Of a DNA stretch of 64,000 nt, positions 61,076 to 64,000 are shown in pieces. Source of the DNA: Pterois miles (taxonomy: Eukaryota; Chordata; Actinopteri; Perciformes; Scorpaenidae); assembly GCA_947000775.1 (NCBI GenBank), contig CAMQGK010000638.1, positions 19,030,501 through 19,094,500 on the forward strand, given 5' to 3'. The translations under genes were made by a program, and so were the position numbers. The first letter of the stretch is position 1. Each line of letters begins with the position of its first letter. The notes below the pieces were generated by a model. It was not told the DNA's origin, searched no databases, and was given only the letters and a program-made list of their open reading frames with translations.

Positions 61076-62260
61076 TGATTTGCCTGTTGTCAGGTCATTA
61101 AAAAGGCGTTACCAGTCGCTATAAGCAGGTATGGGTCATTAGGGGCCTACTCAGGGGCGATTGTAGACCTTTTTTAGGGGTGCTCAAACACACCTAAATT
61201 TTATCTCTGCACCCTGAAAAAATATTATCAAACCCACCAAGACTTGTAGCCTTTAAGAGGCTGGAGCGACCAATGCAGTGCTGGTGAAGATTTGACATAA
61301 AACTAGAAACATTGGTACCGCCCATGTTATGCGAGCTTGTTGACAAGGAGGATAAACACTCGAAATTAAGGATACATTTTGGCGAAGGAAAACTGGCATG
61401 GTGATTTTCACAGGTGTTAATTGAACTCTGACCTCAAGATATCTTAATGAAAATGGCTCTTGAGCAAAAACCATGCAGTTATTTAAGTGCAATATAACAC
61501 AATAACATTAAATGAGAAAGTTTGCTATACAGGAGAATTAGTATTTGAAAGCAATGCATAATCAATGAGAGCCCTAGCTTTATATTCCATTATATTTTTG
61601 TTAATATTTTGAATTGTGACCCGCTGCCTGAATTTTATGTTTTCCATGACATAAATAAAGATATTTCCACCATAACTTGATGCAGAGGTGTGCATGATGC
61701 ATGAAATTCACCAGAATGCAGAAAATGAATTGGGGCTCAAAATTTCATCAAAAGCATCCCCACAACCCTCGCTTAATGTGTCCTCCCAATGTTGAAACAA
61801 AAACCTACACACTTGACTGTACTTGTCTCATTCTCATTGAGGGCTACACCAATATTAGGTTTTATCATCTATTCACATGGTAGCTCACCGAAAGAAGGTA
61901 TTAAAGAGCATGAGAACGTCCTCTAGCATCTGTAGTTATTATGACAGGAGCAGAAGCTTAAGTCAGGCACTGTAGTCATTGCTATTTTAAGCCAAAAAAC
62001 AATATATTTCTTTAAAATTAAGTGGTTTTGTTGCTTAAACCTAAAGAAGTTGTAGTTTTCTTACCTAAACCTAAAGAAGGCTTTTTGTTTATGTTTAAAA
62101 TGTAATGTTTCATGCAGTTTTAAGTGTTAGAATGTGTTGCTTTTAAGTTTTGCTTTAACTTTTACAATGTATTAGGCCTAGTAGGCCGCTAATGACCCAC
62201 ATCTATGGTGCTTATAGCGACTGATAACGCCTATTTAATGGCCTGATGACAGTCAAATTA
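61076..62260 (+). mobile_element. Terminal-inverted-repeat element T, copy 2
   Basis: Ends and interior match copy 1 at 20034-20836. The left end has ttaccagtcgctataagc and gtatgggtcattagggg. The right end has gctaatgacccacatctatg, gtgcttatagcgactgataa and cctatttaatggcctgatga. The interior match resumes at ggttttatcatctattcaca (about 61858) after an insertion, and continues through tcaccgaaagaaggta, gacaggagcagaag and cctaaacctaaagaaggc. The nested sequence of copy 1 (20373-20645) is absent here. It is non-coding. Confidence 0.85.
61151..61840. mobile_element. Insertion nested inside element T copy 2
   Basis: About 690 bp with no counterpart in copy 1, beginning tcaggggcgattgtagac. It is bounded by gggcctac (61143-61150) and gggctac (61841-61847), which could be a diverged target-site duplication. 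I recall the opening sequence from a dispersed fish repeat. No open frame exceeds 80 codons and no transposase similarity is seen. Confidence 0.55.
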
Positions 62261-64000
62261 TTGATGATTGGTGGTATTTTTAGACATATTCATGGATGCT
62301 GTTTCTATAAACTTCAGGCGTATGGGTGCTTTTCCCATGACAGCGGTTGACTGACATTTAGCATTACTCTGAGACACACTCTTAACTAGTGTGTCCTAGG
62401 CCTGTGTAGCCTTACGAACTCAAGGCCTCATCTACCCAGGTGCTATGGCTGTCAGAAACGTGTCCACGGTGGGATGTTGACTCAGAGAGGCCGTCGTCAC
62501 GGCTACACCAATGACACGGCTGGGATGTGGGTGAGCTTCCTGGGTGGTGGCTCTCATTCAGCCAATCAAGGCAAACAGGCCACGCTCTATTTAATGATTA
62601 TCCCAGCATCTGTCCCCTATCTCTCATCTCTGTGTGGAAGCAGACAAACAGAAGCACAAATAGACTCTCAGTGAATCCCATCCAGCCGTGCGGCTCGATT
62701 CCTGGCTTTCATCGAGTAATTTCATCTCAGTTTAATCAAATCGAGGAATGCTCGTGTGCATTATAAACAAGCCATGTGCCCTTGATTCATTATCTAGTTA
62801 GTAGAGAATGTGGTTAATAGAGGATGAGATTACAATTAATGCCAGTCCAATAAAATACATGATTACCATACTTGGATAAGTTGTTATCCATGTGCTGAAA
62901 AGAAAGGCAATACAAAGATAGGCTATTTCCGTTCTGTTTCGTTGTATGCACAACAACCAGAGTGTGTGGGTGATAAGGTTTACATTGTGCCACATTGTTG
63001 CTGCAGCTTGGCAAGGTGTGTTGATTTCATTTCTGCATTTGTTTTGTGGAGAAGAAGATCCCATCCTCTTTTGCCTGGTCACCTGGAAGTTGTGATCGTG
63101 TTATTGTTCAGCTGGTACACTCAAAACTGTGAATTCGCTCTGTAATTGATAGCACAGAGGTTTATGAATTTGCTTGCAGCCACTCTCTATCTCCCTTGCA
63201 TTAGGATGCAGGTGATCGATAAACGCTGTAAATCATGTGAACGCTCTGAGACTCCCTGTGGGCATTGGTGGAGGAAAAAGAGACGGACAACAAGGGGTGC
63301 TCGGCTGATGAATTTAAGGCTAAACAGGAGAGAGGAGCGAAATGCTAAATGAGAGAGCGAGGAAACTGAAGAGACGCCGTGAGGAAAAAAAAAGAAAGGC
63401 TAATATTCTTGATTTATCAGCTCAGCAGCCTTTGAGATGAATGAGCAGAAGAAAGCTGTCTGTGGTCCCTTATTGCAGCCCGCAGGATGAATGCTCACTA
63501 TTGCACTGTTTGTCTTTGGTCGGGTAAAAAAATGAAGTGCAACATCAATAAAAATGTTAATCAGAATAAGGAAAACACATTGTTTTCGCTTTCAATTTAA
63601 CAGACCACTTGATAGAATAGGGAAAACAATCTGGACATCAATCTACAAAGTCTATTTCTTTTTGTCGTGATTCATTTGTAAGTCGTACCATGAATTACAC
63701 TCCACTGCACCTCCCACCTTTGTAATACAAATACAGTGCAAAAATCAAATAAGTAATTTATAGCTATACGCTTTTAGAATCATAATAGGATAGGATTATA
63801 TCACTGTTTTCGTACATTATAACCCTCAGTGTGTACATTATTTAGAAAGATGGAAATCTCAGCAGCTATTCAGGTAAGAGTTAGTGCAGCAGTGATCAGC
63901 AACATCTACTCATCATCTCACAGTTGTTCTTTGTAATGAGGCTGCAAAATATATACTGATTGCAACACTTGATTCAATTATTTGATAAGATTCCTATTTT
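62261..64000. other. Non-coding DNA, candidate conserved block
   Basis: No gene or repeat copy was recognised. 62780-63260 is unique-looking, with agagaatgtggttaatagag, gcaggtgatcgataaacgct and other developmental-enhancer-like composition. Conservation cannot be judged from one sequence. Confidence 0.45.

Noticed and set aside
1..64000. CRISPR array, operon, phage or other prokaryotic system
   Set aside because: Spaced direct repeats of the right size and coding density are absent; the sequence is vertebrate-like throughout.

Overview
This window looks like vertebrate, specifically teleost fish, nuclear DNA, most likely from a percomorph. The evidence is moderate AT richness, abundant (CA/TG)n microsatellites, no dense run of open reading frames, a 5'-truncated L2/CR1-type LINE, a tRNA-derived SINE sharing that LINE's 3' tail, and many dispersed repeats of kinds I know from fish genomes. 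Nothing suggests a bacterium, phage, plasmid or organelle. I see no operon, CRISPR array, rRNA gene or intact tRNA gene. No intact protein-coding gene is evident, so the window is probably a gene desert or lies inside one or more large introns.

Layout. 1-8.5 kb is non-coding, with one repeat fragment near 2.8 kb and a (CA)n tract at 7.19 kb. At 8.54-11.04 kb two ~240-255 bp copies of one sequence lie in inverted orientation around a 2 kb spacer. At 14.1-16.7 kb a SINE (+) and a LINE fragment (-) point tail to tail and share the same 3' end; the LINE carries the only long homologous reading frame in the window, a broken reverse transcriptase. At 20.0-20.8 kb and 61.1-62.3 kb are two copies of one terminal-inverted-repeat element, each interrupted by a different nested insertion. 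At 23.36 kb a 69-nt open segment between good splice signals is the best candidate for a host exon, but it is unproven. From 25 to 62 kb the sequence is a mosaic of dispersed repeats, several recurring two to four times in both orientations, separated by unique-looking DNA with microsatellites and polypurine stretches.

How the parts relate. The recognisable content is transposon biology: a LINE whose reverse transcriptase family probably mobilised the SINE through the shared tail, plus several non-autonomous families, some nested. Family assignments come from comparing copies within the window and from recalled fish repeats, not from a database search. No previously undescribed system is convincingly present. 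The observations most worth checking are the candidate exon, the reciprocally nested element pair, the long inverted pair, and a perfect 22-bp hairpin at 53.4 kb.
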